Positions 1 through 15,500 of a stretch of DNA of 64,000 nucleotides are shown here, piece after piece; the stretch's first letter is position 1; every line of letters starts with the position of its first letter. The translations under genes were made by a program, and so were the position numbers. The stretch is from Vitrella brassicaformis (taxonomy: Eukaryota > Sar > Vitrellaceae), in the NCBI GenBank assembly GCA_001179505.1, contig CDMY01000382.1, positions 1-64,000 of the forward strand, written 5' to 3'. The notes beneath the pieces were generated by a model. The model searched no databases. It was given only the letters and a program-made list of their open reading frames with translations, and was not told the origin of the DNA.

Positions 1-770
1 CTCCATGTATGGCATCATGAAGGGTGGTCAACACAGATCTCACTTCGGTGATGGCTGATAAGATCGTGTCTCCTCAGAATGCTTTCCTTGTCTTTCCTTG
101 TCTTCTCCTCTCTCTCTCCGTTACACAGCAATCTACCCTAGCTCACAAGCTCGCAGTGGTTCGTCTTGCCAAGCTGGGAATCCTGACACTAAGCAGCTGA
201 TAAGCCAAATGGCAACACTTTTTCACTTCTGAGAGACTGACTGGCTGACTTTCTTTTTTTCTGCGCGGCTTTGAGTGTCGAGGGCGTCTGTATTTGTGAC
301 ATACTTACCCAGCGGGTTGACCTGTGTGGTGTGTATGTATATACATATATCACGTGAGGGAGACGCAGGTATGATGGCTACCAATCGTGCCCTCCCCTGG
401 TGCTTGGCTGCCACTCTGAGTGCTCTCGGTAGCTATCCCTTCCTCGCTTCGTGCGTGTGTGTGTGTGTTGAGGACGTGTTGGCCCATCGCACAGACGAGC
501 GCCCGGGGGACTGCACCGATGCGTATCAGTAAGCGATGGACAGAGCAGCGCGACACAAGACGTCTGTTGGGTCAGAGTCCGACAATCGAACCACCTGACT
601 CAGTCAGTATACACCATTCATTCCATCACTCTCATCCCCCATGCCACCAACACCCACCCTGACTCAAAAACCAGTCCAGCCCCTGTCTGGACAGCTACTG
701 GCCTTGCGACTAGTGTGACCGACCTGTAAGTCTGTCTGTCCGTCTGTCAGTCTGGAAATCTTGCCTTGTT
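1..770. other. Intergenic/flanking stretch, no supported gene
   Basis: I see no convincing exon here. The stretch holds TG and CAGA microsatellites. At 147-155 there is AAGCTCGCA, the complement of the TGCGAGCTT element found upstream of other genes. A minus-strand ATG-ATG codon pair lies at 12-17, so a gene leaving the window to the left on the minus strand is possible but unsupported. Confidence 0.4.
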
Positions 771-1833
771 CTATCTGGCGGGCAGCAGAGGCCTCCTGCT
801 ACTACTGTCGTCAGGTTGACTCTGCTGCTTCCTACACCTGACTGACCGCTCCGTGTGCACGTGTGTGTCGGTGGGCGATAGCTCCTCCTCCTCCTCCTCC
901 TCAAGGGGTCCGTCAGGGGCAGCGGGGGCTTCAGCTGAGGGAGAAGTGCACGACAGAAGGGACCTGAAGGTGTCACTCAAGTACCTGCACGCACACACGC
1001 AGGCAGGCGCACACGGTGGGCGACTGACTGACTGACTGACTGAGGCAGGCAGCAGACACCCACCGGCCGGACCCCCACACACACTCACCGTTTCAGCCTG
1101 TTGTGTGGTAGTCGTGCAGCAGCTGCAGCCTTCCTCTCAAAGAGCTCGATGGCCGCGCAGTGGTTGTACACACACGTCAGGTCCCCCAATGCCTCTTTCT
1201 GCGCGTCGCTGAGAGCTGCGGCAGACAGGCATACCCGGCCGGGCAGTCAGAAAGCGGCCAATGAGTGATCTATGTTGACAGTGTTGTGTGAGAGGTGAAT
1301 GCTGCTGCGTGGCTGCCTCCTCCGCTCACTCACTGGCATATTCTGATGCACACACGCAGGCAGACAGGCACATGTGATCACACGAGGGATGCAATGCAGC
1401 CATTCAGTACTGGGGTGGATACATACCTGGGAGTTCCGTACACTGGTTCAGCGCGGCCTCCTTCTCTTCCTCCTGCACGCACGACAGACAACACACAGAC
1501 ATACACACAACACATCCATCCATCCATGTGCTCTGTTCGGATGCCCTCGATGGTCTGGTCTGCTGTGGGTCGCTCACCGTCATCGAACGCCATATGGGCA
1601 TGGTGGCTGCAGTCCACAGAGGAGAGAGTCCGTCAAGTCCGTCACACGTGCATACAGTCAGTCAGTCAGTCCGTCTGTGTGTGGCTAGCTGCGTGCGCAC
1701 CGTTGACGGTATCGCAGAACTTCCTTTCCTCTTCGTCCACCGGGCTGAGCTTGAGCACTCGTTCGTACACCTGGTCTGGTCCCAGCTGCGGTGGCGGACG
1801 GAACACCTGAGTCAACATCTCTTCGATCCACAT
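771..1833 (-). CDS. Unknown 182-aa protein, five exons
   Basis: I do not recognise the family. Exons on the minus strand are 1701-1833, 1578-1606, 1427-1472, 1089-1215 and 771-984, all with GT-AG boundaries and matching phases, giving 182 residues. The start MWIEEML is the first ATG that stays open; upstream ATGs hit stops. The N-terminal two thirds are helical and charged with several Glu/Lys runs and four scattered Cys. The last exon encodes a run of seven Glu and a polar Ser/Arg-rich tail with low complexity, so the C-terminus is less certain. A TAAGCTCGCA element sits at 1896-1905, about 60 nt upstream of the start. Confidence 0.55.
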
Positions 1834-2834
1834 CACATTCCCACGATGAGCCTCTCTCCTGCGATCTTTGCGTTTCCTCCTTCCTTTCCCACCTCTAAGC
1901 TCGCACTCATCGCGATCGCTTCCGGGGCTCTTTCCCCATTGCAGGGGGGGCGGGCGGCGGCTGACGTGCTCATCTAAAACCTAGCTATGCGTAGGGTTTG
2001 CGAAATTTGTGAATGCGGTTGTGTGCAGCATGCGAGGCAGACAGACAGACACCCTCACACACAGGCCATGTCAACAGCGGTCCACTCGGAGAGAGGGAGG
2101 GGGGGGACTGAGTGTGCGGTGTGTGTGTGTGTGTGTGTGCAAAGCAGTCTTAAATCGGCCAACCAAGCGTCGAATGAAGGTCCATTGGCGTGGCCACCAG
2201 CACACACACACACGCACTCACTCACTCCTCCTGCACCCACAGGTAAAAGTGACTTATGCCGACACAAGGTTCAGAAAAGGCACTCATCCAGTCGCACATC
2301 TCAGGAGGGGCAACATGGAAGCCACTCTTGAGGCACCATCATCAACGCGCGCACGCCAGAAGTACTGGCTTGCCCTGTGTGTGTCGCCTGTACTTCGCCC
2401 TAAGAACATGTGGTCGATGTCCATGAGGGGAAGAACAGTCGACACACGGCAGGCCAGGAGACTGGTGGGCAGCGAGGAGAGGGGCATAGACAGATGGAGG
2501 CTCGGGACACCTGGCTGGACACGCACGCACCCAACGTCACGGCTGTAGGCAGGTCAAGTGGCACGGTCGACACAGCACTGCAGCACACGTCAAGTCATGC
2601 AGGCAGGAAGTGGACAAATGGTCGGTAGGCGATGGGACACACACACACTCTCACACACTCACATGGTCACATACTCACGCACACACACATGCACCGAGCA
2701 AGGGAGGGAGGGAGACAGCGAGGCGAGTGCTAGGAGATGAATGAAAGGCAAACGAGATGGGTGGAGGGTGGCAGCAAAAACTCCGACAAGCTACACACAC
2801 ACTCTGTCCAACAGAACAAACCAGGCAAGAGCGG
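1834..2834. other. Spacer between two minus-strand genes
   Basis: No supportable exon. It contains TG/CA and CAGACAGA repeats, the promoter-like element at 1896-1905 serving the gene to the left, and the 3' flank of the HSP60 gene to the right. Open frames here are low-complexity His/Thr/Cys readings of microsatellites. Confidence 0.4.
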
Positions 2835-5941
<3,107 letters not shown>

Positions 5942-8762
5942 ATGAGCTTCTTCGGTTTCGGCGGTTTCGGCAGCCCGGAGCAGGCCCAGCAGCCTGCAGA
6001 AGATGCGCGCCCGACGCAGGAAGACGCTCAAGTCCGCGGCCAACAGCACCCGCCGTCCGAAGCTCTGTTGACCGCTCTGATGCCGCCCTCGCCCCTCAAA
6101 GACGAAGGCGCGTCGACCACGAGTGCGCGGGAGTCGCTGCTGCCGCCCCTGCAGCCAACGGGATTCTCAGATGCCATTGTCGGCCCAGACGCATCGGGCA
6201 GCAGCGCATCTGCACCATCATCGGATTCGAAGACCCTCATGGCAGTGTCGCCGCGGCGCAGCCTCGCCGTATGGGGCTCACCTGTTGAGAAGGAGACCGG
6301 GGCGGCTGCCGACCTGCGCCCCCAGAATGGCCCGACGAAGCGGCCTTCCCCATCGATGCAGTCGTCGCAGACCACCACAGCGAGCCAGCAGCCGTCAGAG
6401 CCGCACAACGAGGGAGAGGGAGAGGTGGAGGAGGACGAGTGGGGCGGGGAGGGCAGGCGCGCGGCGTCTGTGTTTGCGCTGCTGCGGCAGGGGCGGTCGG
6501 TGTCATCTTCCAAGGGGGCTGCTGCCCGTCAGGGAGGGGACGAGGGGCATGGCGGCCAGGGGGAGAAGGGAAAGATGGAGATCGTGGGTGTAGCTGTAGC
6601 TGACGAGCGTGCTGTGGTGCTGACAGACAAGGTTGAGGAGACTCCAAAACATGGACGGGCCAAACAGGTAAGGAAGGTCGGGATGAGCAGAGCAGGAGAA
6701 AGGACCGAGCGAGAGCAACAGAGACCACGCTCTGTGTTCGTTGCCATCAGGCTTCTTCTGTTCACGTGGCTGAGAGGAACGTTTGCTGGCCCGCGGCGGC
6801 CGAGCGGCCGGTCCCGTCCGACGAGTCGACGCCCACCGGCTCGCCGCAGAAAGACAAGACGGCCGCCCGCGTAGCTCACGAGTGCATCATGGACATCCTT
6901 GCGGCCTGTGACGGCAATGGTGAGGAGGGACAGGAGCCCAGCAGCAGCAGCAGCAGTGGTAGCCGTGTGCAGCAGCAGACGGGCGACTATGGCAGTGCCG
7001 GAGGGGTGCAGCGTGGCATTAGCGAGGGGGAAGGGGGAGAGAGGGGGGAAGTTCGCGAGAGGGAGGAGGACAACAGCCCATGGAACATCCTCGTCAAGGC
7101 CCAAGAGGCCAAGTGAGAAGACACCAAACTCGCCAAACACACCTCCCCGTGACATCTCTCCTTTTGTTTGTATGTGTGTGTTGCAGTGAGAGCCAAAGGC
7201 GTGCGCCGAACCGCCCGTCCAATCCGCTGTACGAGCCCGTCTCCTCTCGCCGGCTCTCACCCGACGCTCTCTCCGCCAGCCCGCCCCCATCCCGCGATCG
7301 CAAAAACATGGGCGGCAGCCCGAGCGGCCAGACATTCTCAAGCGGCCTCGATGCGATCTTCGCACAGAGCCGGCTCATGGAAGAGCAGCAGCCCCGCGGA
7401 CACAAGGATCGGCGCGACACGGGGGGCGGGGCCAAGCGGGGCGCCATCCACCACCACGGCAAAAACAGAGATCGCGACCGCGACCGCGAGCATCACAGCA
7501 GCACCACTAACAGCAGCCCCCCGCTGCCGTACACACTCAACGGCTATGGATCGACTCCAGTGACCATATTGCCACCGCCGCAAGGGAACAACAGCAGCGG
7601 CAGCAGGGGCGGGGGAGGTGGCAGGGGACGAGATAGAGATCATGGTGGCCGGGGAGGCGGCATGAGTCGGCGCGAGGGCGGCCGGGGCGGGGGGGAGGGG
7701 GCCAGTGGCGGGGCGGGTGGGTATAATAGTGCAGGAGGACTCGGAGGCGGGGAGGGGTCTGCCAACCACATGTTTCTCGAGATACAGCAGCGGCTCATGC
7801 ACGTCAATGCACTCCTCGACCCTGGTACGCTACGCACACACGGCCCACCACAGACAGAGACATTTAGGTACAGGTGCCCACACACTGAGGCGCTCTTTGC
7901 TCTCTTCCTAACCATCACTTCAGATAATGTGGATGAGTGTCGCCGTCTGGTGATGGGTGAGGATTCCCGGGAAGGCCGTCTGGAGAAGGTCCTCAGCCTG
8001 CTGGAGGAACTCGCCAACACACGATCTCAGGAGCGGGCCGCAGCAGCGACGGAGGTGCGCAAGACCGACAGCGACACCAACACCACTGGACAGCCCACAG
8101 CAGCTGCACAGACCCAGCCGGCAGCCAACGAGGCGGGAGCTCCCTCGCCAGGCACCACCAAGTAACACACCATCCACCAGACAGACAGACAGACAGGAGA
8201 CACACGCGTGTGTCCTATTTTCCTCTCTCCCTCCCTCCCTCCCTGCCAGCCGTCTGCTGGATGCGCCCGACACGGTGGCGTCCACCATGACGTCTGACCA
8301 GATGGCGGCCCAGCTGGTTTTGGCGACGGGCAACGTGCTGGGCCGCCTCGTGCGCGAGAAGAAGGCCTTTGAGCAGGAGGCCGCGGCGATGAAGGCCGAG
8401 GTCGCAGCTCTCAAGGGCTCGTGTGTCGTGTGGTAAGTACGTCAGAGGGAGGGAGGGAGGGAGAGAGACACAGGCTGATGGCTGATGGCTGTTGCCTTGG
8501 TTTGTGTGTGTGTGTGTGTGTGTGTGCAGTCAGGAGGAGAGCAGGACACATGTGTGTGTGCCGTGCGGCCACGTGCTCGTCTGTGGCAACTGTGCCCTGC
8601 GGATGGAGAAAGCTGGTGGGTGGGCACATTATGTATTCACAACGGCCGACAGACACACAACACACGAGCGCTGTGTTTGTGCGTGCAGGCATTCACATGA
8701 TGAAGTGCCCCGTGTGTCGCAATGAGTGCACATCCTTCATCAAACTCATCCCTGACGCATAG
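5942..8762 (+). CDS. C-terminal RING-finger protein (putative E3 ubiquitin ligase)
   Basis: Seven exons (5942-6667, 6751-7112, 7187-7824, 7924-8161, 8250-8432, 8530-8615, 8689-8762) give 768 residues. The N-terminal 550 residues are low complexity: a Gly/Phe start (MSFFGFGGFG), acidic stretches, poly-Ser, and a Gly/Arg-rich RGG-like block at roughly residues 530-600. A short helical segment follows, then an RING domain in the last 60 residues: CVVC, a PCGHVLVCGNC core and CPVC, the C3HC4 spacing of the MIB/IAP/MULAN-like RING-HC group. Such C-terminal RINGs usually recruit E2 enzymes. The RGG block suggests RNA binding, but that is inference. The two Cys of the first ligand pair are split by an intron, which supports the splice model. 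Confidence 0.85.
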
Positions 8763-9351
8763 CCGCCCTCAGACACACAACACACAACACACACACACGT
8801 GTGCACTAAATGAGTCACTGCGTAGAGTAGGTGAGGTTGCGGGGGGAGGTGGGGCGCGGCGCAGGGGAGTCAGTAGCAGTGGATAGGGCTGTGCGCACTC
8901 GTGGTGTGTGTCATCTGATGGGATGGATGGATGGACGACACCAGTACTGTAACGAATTCCTAAGAATGCACCCGAGTCGACCAATGCCTGTCAGTCAGTC
9001 CAGTGTTCTTTCTCGCACCACCTCACATACCTACCTGACTCACCACGCACCGAGCGGTCCGGTCCACGTGCATGTAAGCCATGCCCTCACGCACCCACCC
9101 TCCAGGGCTGGCTGACTGACTGACTGACGCAGGCCTCTGCACCCGCCAATCTGTCAATGTGCAGAGGTCGATCACGGTCTGACCTGTCATCATCAAAAAA
9201 GGTTTGCAATCAGCACGCATGCAGACCAAATCTTGCGTGCCCTCTCTGCGTTGAATGGGTGTGTGTGTACATTCGCGCAGACAGAAATGGAAATATAAAC
9301 CCGCACACCCACCACACCACACCATGGATACAAAGACCTGACTCACCTGAC
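8763..9351. other. 3' spacer between convergent genes
   Basis: No supported exon. Contains CA repeats at 8775-8800, GATG repeats near 8920-8935 and GACT repeats near 9110-9130. It lies between the 3' ends of the RING gene and the weak minus-strand gene at 9352. Confidence 0.4.
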
Positions 9352-9842
9352 TCAGTCAGTCCAATTCTCCGCGCGAACATTGGCGAGACCGAGGTACTCG
9401 CCGAACTCCTTGCTTTACATGGTACATGCTGTAATCGCCGCTTTGACGGACACGATGATGCCCCCGACGCACAGAACCACTCGATACCTGAACTCACACA
9501 GATTGATGTTGAGCTTCGCGCCATCCCTCCACCTGTCTGTCACTCACCCCGTGGGGTCCGTCTTGTTGTCTGGTGTAGTGGGCGGCAGGACGGCCGACTC
9601 ACCAGACCGAACACCCAGGCCTTCTTGCCTTGACCGAATGACGACACGAGAGGACTGCCACCCACAGGACGCACCCATGACACAACACACCCATCTGCAC
9701 ACCCGGCCACTTACCCGCCCTCAAGCTGCTTGATGAGGTCGAGCAGTATGGCCATCTTGGTGTCTCTGTTGCGCAGCACCGCACGGATGAGCTCGGCCTC
9801 CCCGTCCCACAGCAGCGCCTCGAGGACTTCTTTATTGCCCAT
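9352..9842 (-). CDS. Weakly supported small hypothetical protein
   Basis: The first exon (9715-9842) has good coding character: MGNKEVLEALLWDGE followed by a Leu/Ile-rich amphipathic stretch ending in a GTAAGT donor. The last exon ends KEFGEYLGLANVRAENWTD then a stop at 9352-9354, after an AG acceptor at about 9414. Middle exons (around 9602-9626 and 9481-9528) cannot be phased with confidence. I do not recognise the family. Upstream, 9843-10009 also has an open minus-strand frame starting MASYHFKLAF that runs into this region in a different frame, so either the true start is upstream with an unseen frameshift or that frame is spurious. Confidence 0.35.
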
Positions 9843-10091
9843 CCCATGCGGGGCAAGACGCTCCGCTCCCAGTGCAAGATGGGGCGCCTGCGCGACACGT
9901 GGCTGGTGATGGCAAAGAAGCCCACCATCTGCTTGGCTCCCTTGAGCGGGTCGGCATGCAGGTCGTCGGTCTCAGCGACAAAGGCGAGCTTGAAGTGGTA
10001 GCTGGCCATCCCCCAATTTCATCCATAGCATCATTGGGCTCATTGGCATGAGTGTGAAGCTGATCCGTCCGGCAGGAGCGTAGAGGGCAAG

Positions 10092-12039
10092 ATGGGCAAC
10101 AACCACACTGCGAACCGCCATGGTGCCGTTATCGACGACCACACACTGGATTTTCTCCACAAGAACGACAGAGATGCCCTCCACACGTATGCAAACCACA
10201 CACGAGTCAATTGAGGAGGAGGAGCGGCAGTTGACAGCTGTGTGTGTTTGGGTGTGATGTGCCATCTGTGTGTGTGTGTGCAGCCGGTCGGAGGTCGGCA
10301 GCCTCAGAGCCACGGCCCGTTTCCTCTGGGAAGTCGACTTCTCGGCTGCCGTCCTGAGCAACCGACTCAATCGCTGCCTGGTGGCCAAACAGCTCGACGG
10401 CATCATCGCATTCGCCGCTCAGCTGGACCGCCCTCTGCTGTTGAAGGCCATCTGGCTGGTGGACACACAGCAGTGGACCGAGGTGGCCGATGCGCTGAAG
10501 GTGGCGAGGCAGCGGGGCTACTGTCAGTTGCCCATCACACTCGCTGTGGCCGACATGCAGCGGCACGATAGCAAACAGGTGGGCAGATGAGCGTGGGGCG
10601 GGTCGGGTGGCACTCATCGGTCTGTCTGTATGTGTGTGTGTCGTGTGGTGTCTGTGTAGGCGTATTTGGCGGATGTTCGTGTGATTGCGCTGTGGAAGAT
10701 GGTCGGCAGACACGTCAACTGTGGCGGCCACTACGGCCGTTTTGAGCTGTTCGACCAGCCGGGCGGCGGTGTGCGTGCCATCAAGGACGAGCCGGGCTTC
10801 GAGCTGGACATCAACCCGCCCCTCCCCGCCGCCCACCCATACCACACACACATCATCGACGACAACCCGCCCGTCAGATCCACAATCCATCGGCACTGGG
10901 CGGCCGATGGTGCGGCGCTCACTCAGGCTTCGGCGTCATCCTTCATCATGAGGATCATCCTGGCCCCTCCAGCGGCCAATGAGGGCAGAACGGCTATGGT
11001 CCTCGTAAACCGGTACGCAGGACACCCCACACTCAGGCAGACACACATTCATCCTTGTCGGCCTCTTCCCTCTGTTATGTGTTGGTCTCCTCAGGCATGA
11101 TTACGGCGGTGTGCTGGGCGGCCTCCTCAGCCAGTCGCCCCACCAGCCCCCCAACGGATGCACCGCCGTCGTGGCGGTCAGGTGGGACGATGATGATCCC
11201 CCTGTAGAGCTTCGGCAGCTGCTGCTGACGCCGCTCGACAGCCCATTTGTCGCATGTACAATTCTGTGTCCCTTCAGCCCACCCGCCACGACCATGGGTG
11301 AGGGGACAAGATAGCAGATATCTGCTGAGCGAGCCGTCCTTTGGCGTGCGTTGTGTCGCTGTATGCAGTGGGTGTTCTTGCCGTCACCAACGAGCCGCCA
11401 GTAGGTGATCCATCGGCTGCCTTCAAGGACCGCCGGCCCGCCACCGCCCCTCTGGTGGGCGGCCCGCTGGGCAGCACCATCGCAGATATGGTGGTCAACC
11501 AGCAAGAGAAAGTGGATGATGAGGGTGAGTGTGCAGGCGGCCGCCTCCACCTCGGTGTGTCGGTCGGATGAATCGGTCTGTGTGTGGTGGTGTGCAGAGG
11601 AGGGTGCGGATGACGACGATGGCGATGGTGGTGAGGGTAAGTGGTCTGTGTGTGTGTGCGGTGCCCAGCCCGCCTTGCTAGGTGTCTTACTCTTATGTAT
11701 GTGTGTGTGTGTGCAGAGGATGACAATGACAGTGCGGATGACGGCGACAGCGATGAGGGTGAGTGGAATACATGTGTGTGTGTGTGTGGTTGGGCCCACT
11801 TGTATTTTTGCGTGTCTTGAGTGTGCAGATGTGGATGGCGACATCGACGGCGATGGCAATGGCGATGGCGAGCAGCAGGAGCAGGAGGATGAAGAGGGTG
11901 AGATGGGGGCAGGGGAGGAGCCAGATCAGAGCGACACACATGCACTCGTTGTGTGCGTCATGGCTGTGATGTTTGCCTCCATGTGTCAGGTGAGGGTGTG
12001 GAGAGGGAGGCCAAGAGAAGGAGGCTGGAGGACAGCTAG
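10092..12039 (+). CDS. Unknown protein with poly-acidic tail from mini-exons
   Basis: Nine exons (10092-10186, 10284-10578, 10660-11012, 11095-11297, 11369-11524, 11598-11636, 11717-11758, 11829-11897, 11990-12039) give 433 residues. I do not recognise a domain. Residues 30-130 are Leu/Ala-rich helical with repeated KQLDGIIA-like segments. The middle contains a Pro-rich stretch with FELDINPPLP and later LLSQSP and DDDDPPVELRQLL. Exons 6-8 are 39, 42 and 69 nt, all phase 1 at both ends and nearly pure Asp/Glu/Gly, forming an acidic tail that ends in a basic EAKRRRLEDS, a plausible nuclear localisation signal. Acidic-tail plus basic motif suggests a nuclear, perhaps histone-binding, role; that is inference only. 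The start is the first ATG after an in-frame TAG. Confidence 0.65.
11598..11897 (+). repeat. Array of three symmetric acidic mini-exons
   Basis: Three consecutive exons (39, 42, 69 nt) each begin in phase 1 after a GTGTGCAG acceptor and end GAGG before a GTGAG or GTAAG donor. Each encodes only Asp, Glu, Gly with an occasional Ala, Asn, Ser or Val. Their similarity in phase, boundaries and composition suggests exon duplication. Such exons can be skipped or included without changing the frame. Confidence 0.6.
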
Positions 12040-12564
12040 GCTGCATGCAGGTTGATCGACTGCGACACTGGTCAGTGGGGTGGGTGGTAGACGGATGGAT
12101 GGAGGATGGACAGGAGGCCAGGCGTAGCGTATGTAATGCACACAGCCAGCTCAGCTGTCTGCCTCTCATGACATGGTGCCGACAGAACCCATGCGGTTTG
12201 CAGCAGACAGACCGACAGACGTGCATGCCATGCACTGATTGATTGATGTGTCCATGTTGTCACTCACTGACGAACCCTTTTTGTGTAAACGTATGTGGTA
12301 TGCCTTCTTGACGGTGAAGCTGCTTTCCTTCCGTTTGTTCTTCGTGTCCACAGATACACACACCAACCAACGGCACGCCACGGTACACACAACCTCGGCC
12401 CATAGCATAGACACACACACGCAAAACAGACAGACAGACAGACATCCACCTCACCTCCCTCACCACAAAGCCCATATATCCCATCCCGTCCACCAACTAG
12501 AGCCTTCCTACCACACTCTCTGTCTACCTACCTCTCTGTCTACGGCTCGCATCACCCCCGCCCC
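12040..12564. other. 3' spacer between convergent genes
   Basis: No supported exon. Between the stop of the acidic-tail gene and the stop of the PX gene. Contains a GATTGATTGATG stretch near 12237-12247 and CAGACAGA repeats near 12427-12443. Confidence 0.4.
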
Positions 12565-15500
12565 TCACCCCCGCCCCTCCCCCTCCACTGTCTGCTGCTG
12601 GTGCTCCTCCGTCATGGCGAAGCTGCTCACCCCGGCCCCGGCCTCCTGCTGCTCGTTCCCCTCGGCCACGGTGGCGTGCTGCATGGGCTCCGCCAGGAAA
12701 AGGTCCAGTGCGGGACACTTGAACGTCTCGTATGACTGCAGGATGGCCGTCAGGTACGCCTCCAGACGACAACCCCGCTCCTCCTTCTCTCGGTCCTCTG
12801 TGCACATGGGATGGGCAAAGAGGGTGTGTGTGTGTGTGTGGGAGAGGGAAGGAGTGGTTGGCTTGGCTTACGTGCTGCTCGTGTGGCGAGAAGGGTGAAG
12901 CCTCTCTGTGGGAAGAGAACTTCTTGGCCAGCTCACAGTGCAACTCCTGACATACACACCACACACACCATAGACACAATGGATAGAGGCGGACACACAG
13001 ACAGACAAACAGACGGGCGAACCGACCGACCTCGAATCGTCTGTAGGGTCGCTCGATGGCCCATGTCTTGACGCCGGTGGGCTTGCACCGGTACAGCTGC
13101 AGGGCGTAGGCAGTGTCCTTCTCCTGATGCACCGTCACCGTCTGCCACATCCGGCAACGCACCTACACACCATCCATCACACACAGCCAACATGACCACT
13201 GTCGGCGTGTGCCCATGCATCCCATCCCTTTATATATCACATAAGGCCTTACATGCCACTCCTGCACTGGCTCCGTAGAGCTGCCAGGTGGCCGTGAGAG
13301 CAGCGGGGGCGATGGCGCGCTCTTGGGCTCAGCTGTGAGGAACGAAGGACGCGCGGTGGTCGTGCGCTCTAGTATATCACACAGACATCACACGGACACG
13401 CACACGACCTCGCTGATGCTCGCCCAGACAGCCACACACACACAGAGAGGTGCACTCACCTGAGGACACATCGGCAGTGCCCGGCTGCTGCACCCGACGG
13501 GACATTTCAGCGGCGCCCTCCGACTCCATCGCCATACTGACACCAAACCCCGTACACACACACACAGACACCAGCCCCCATTGTGTGCCTATGTGTCTTG
13601 TGTGCGTTGCCTCCTTCCCTCCATCCCACAGGCCCACCAACCCACCCACCTTGGCAGAGAGATCGATTCGCTGCCCGACGAGGCCTTCCGCGCCCATGCG
13701 TGTGTGTCGCCGCTCGGTGAGGAGGCCGTTGGCCGTGGGACCTCATTCATGGGGATCTGCAGGAACTCCCACAAGTCGGGACACGACGCACACGCGGGGT
13801 CCTGCACCACCTGCAGACATGCACCAACACACATACATACACAGACAGACAGAAGGGCGTCCGTCCATGTGTGTCGAGAGGGAGGGGGCGAGGGGGAGCG
13901 GAGGGGGTGTCTGACCTGGTTGAGCCAGTCGGTAAGGTCAGCTTTTCGTTTCTCGTAGAACCAGTGGTCGCGCTTCATGGTGTAGAACTTGCCGGGCAGC
14001 TTGGGCGGCGACACCTCCAAAATGCGATGCAGCTTCTTGAACAAGATGTCGAACTCACTGCACACCCCACACCCACACACACAAAGAAAGAGAGAGAGAC
14101 CATCTCACGACACCGCCCCCTCGTGTGTTTCCTCTACTCTTAGCTACGCATACACCCATTCGCACCTCACCGGTATCTCTTGACGACGGTGGATGTCCGG
14201 TGCATGGTGCTGGTGACCACCTCGTAGATGACATACGGCACCACGCCAGGTGTCCCCTCCTGCACCAGCTCGTAGCGGTCGATGCTCACACGCACAGGAA
14301 TCGACCCGCCAGGCCCCTCCACACTGTAACCCACACCCACTCCCACACCCACACCCACGCCGCCCTTCTCTCCCTCGTGTGCGTGGGAGTACGCAGACGA
14401 CGACAGCTGCGCAGAGGACGTCAACACGATTTGTTGGTCGGGCTGCATCAGCATCTGCTCCTCGGCCGCTGCTGCAGCCGCCGAGGCTGCCGCTGCTGCT
14501 GTTGCTGTGTGGCGGGGCCTGCCCTCCCTCTCTCTCTCGAGCGGCGATGGGATGTCGTCCTGGGCCACGTCGATTGACGCAGCCTCTGAGTAGGTCTCGT
14601 CAGAGGGCTTCCGCAGCCGAAGGGGGTTGTCGGGCTCAAACCTGCAGCACGTACGTGCGTGTGTGTGTGTGTGTGTGTTGGTATGGTGCTGGCTGAGTGG
14701 CTTGCTGACCGTTTGATGGCCTCCTTGTGCGCTTCGGTGAATGGCCGCTGCTCGATGACACTGAGCCCCAGGAAGTTGAGCAGCCCCAGCACTTGAGCAG
14801 GCCTCCTGCTGCACTATCACCTGAAAAAACACATTAAGAAACACCGAACCCATTCACAGACAATGGTGCACATGTAGCTGGTTTCTCTCCCGCACCCGAA
14901 TGTACGCCTCGAGCCCTCGTCGCCGCTGGTCGAGAAATGCCGGGCTCAGTGTTTCCTGCACAGACAGGGACGCACACGCACATATGATCAGATCAGATCA
15001 AACCCAACGGAATGCGGAAGGCGTGTGGGTACGTGTACCTACCTGTCTGAAAGATTCCTTTGGCGGCAGGTAGCGGTCGCGGTTGAACTGGGACTGGAAC
15101 ACGCTGTTCAACGCCGCAAAGTCAGCGTACCTACACAACATACACACAAACGGACAAAGACAGACGCAACAATCAGCTCTGCTCCATCTCCATATATCCA
15201 TGTGTGTGTTGTTTGTGTGTGCTTGGCTGACCGTTTGAAGGACACTCTCGGCCGCTGCTCGCCCTCCAGACGAAGCAGCATCTTGTATCTGCACCATCCA
15301 CCAACCAAACACACAGACGCCACTGCCCCGTTTCATCCCCCTCCCACCATTCACTCACTCGGCATGTATTCGATGCTGCACCGGGTCCGTCTGCAGCACC
15401 ACATTCGACAGCGCCACATGCAGCTTCAGCGGCAACCTCTCGCCGCCACTGCCACCACCACCACCACCACCAGAAACACCCTCAGCATCCCCCTTAGCAA

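Noticed and set aside
2009-2548. 179-codon plus-strand open frame
   Set aside because: Composition is His/Thr/Arg/Cys read from TG/CA repeats, no domain, no matching splice signals, and neighbours on the other strand explain the region as spacer.
9972-10406. Minus-strand frame with hydrophobic residues near 10122
   Set aside because: Antisense to the first exons of the gene at 10092, whose phases join cleanly; the hydrophobic stretch is a shadow.
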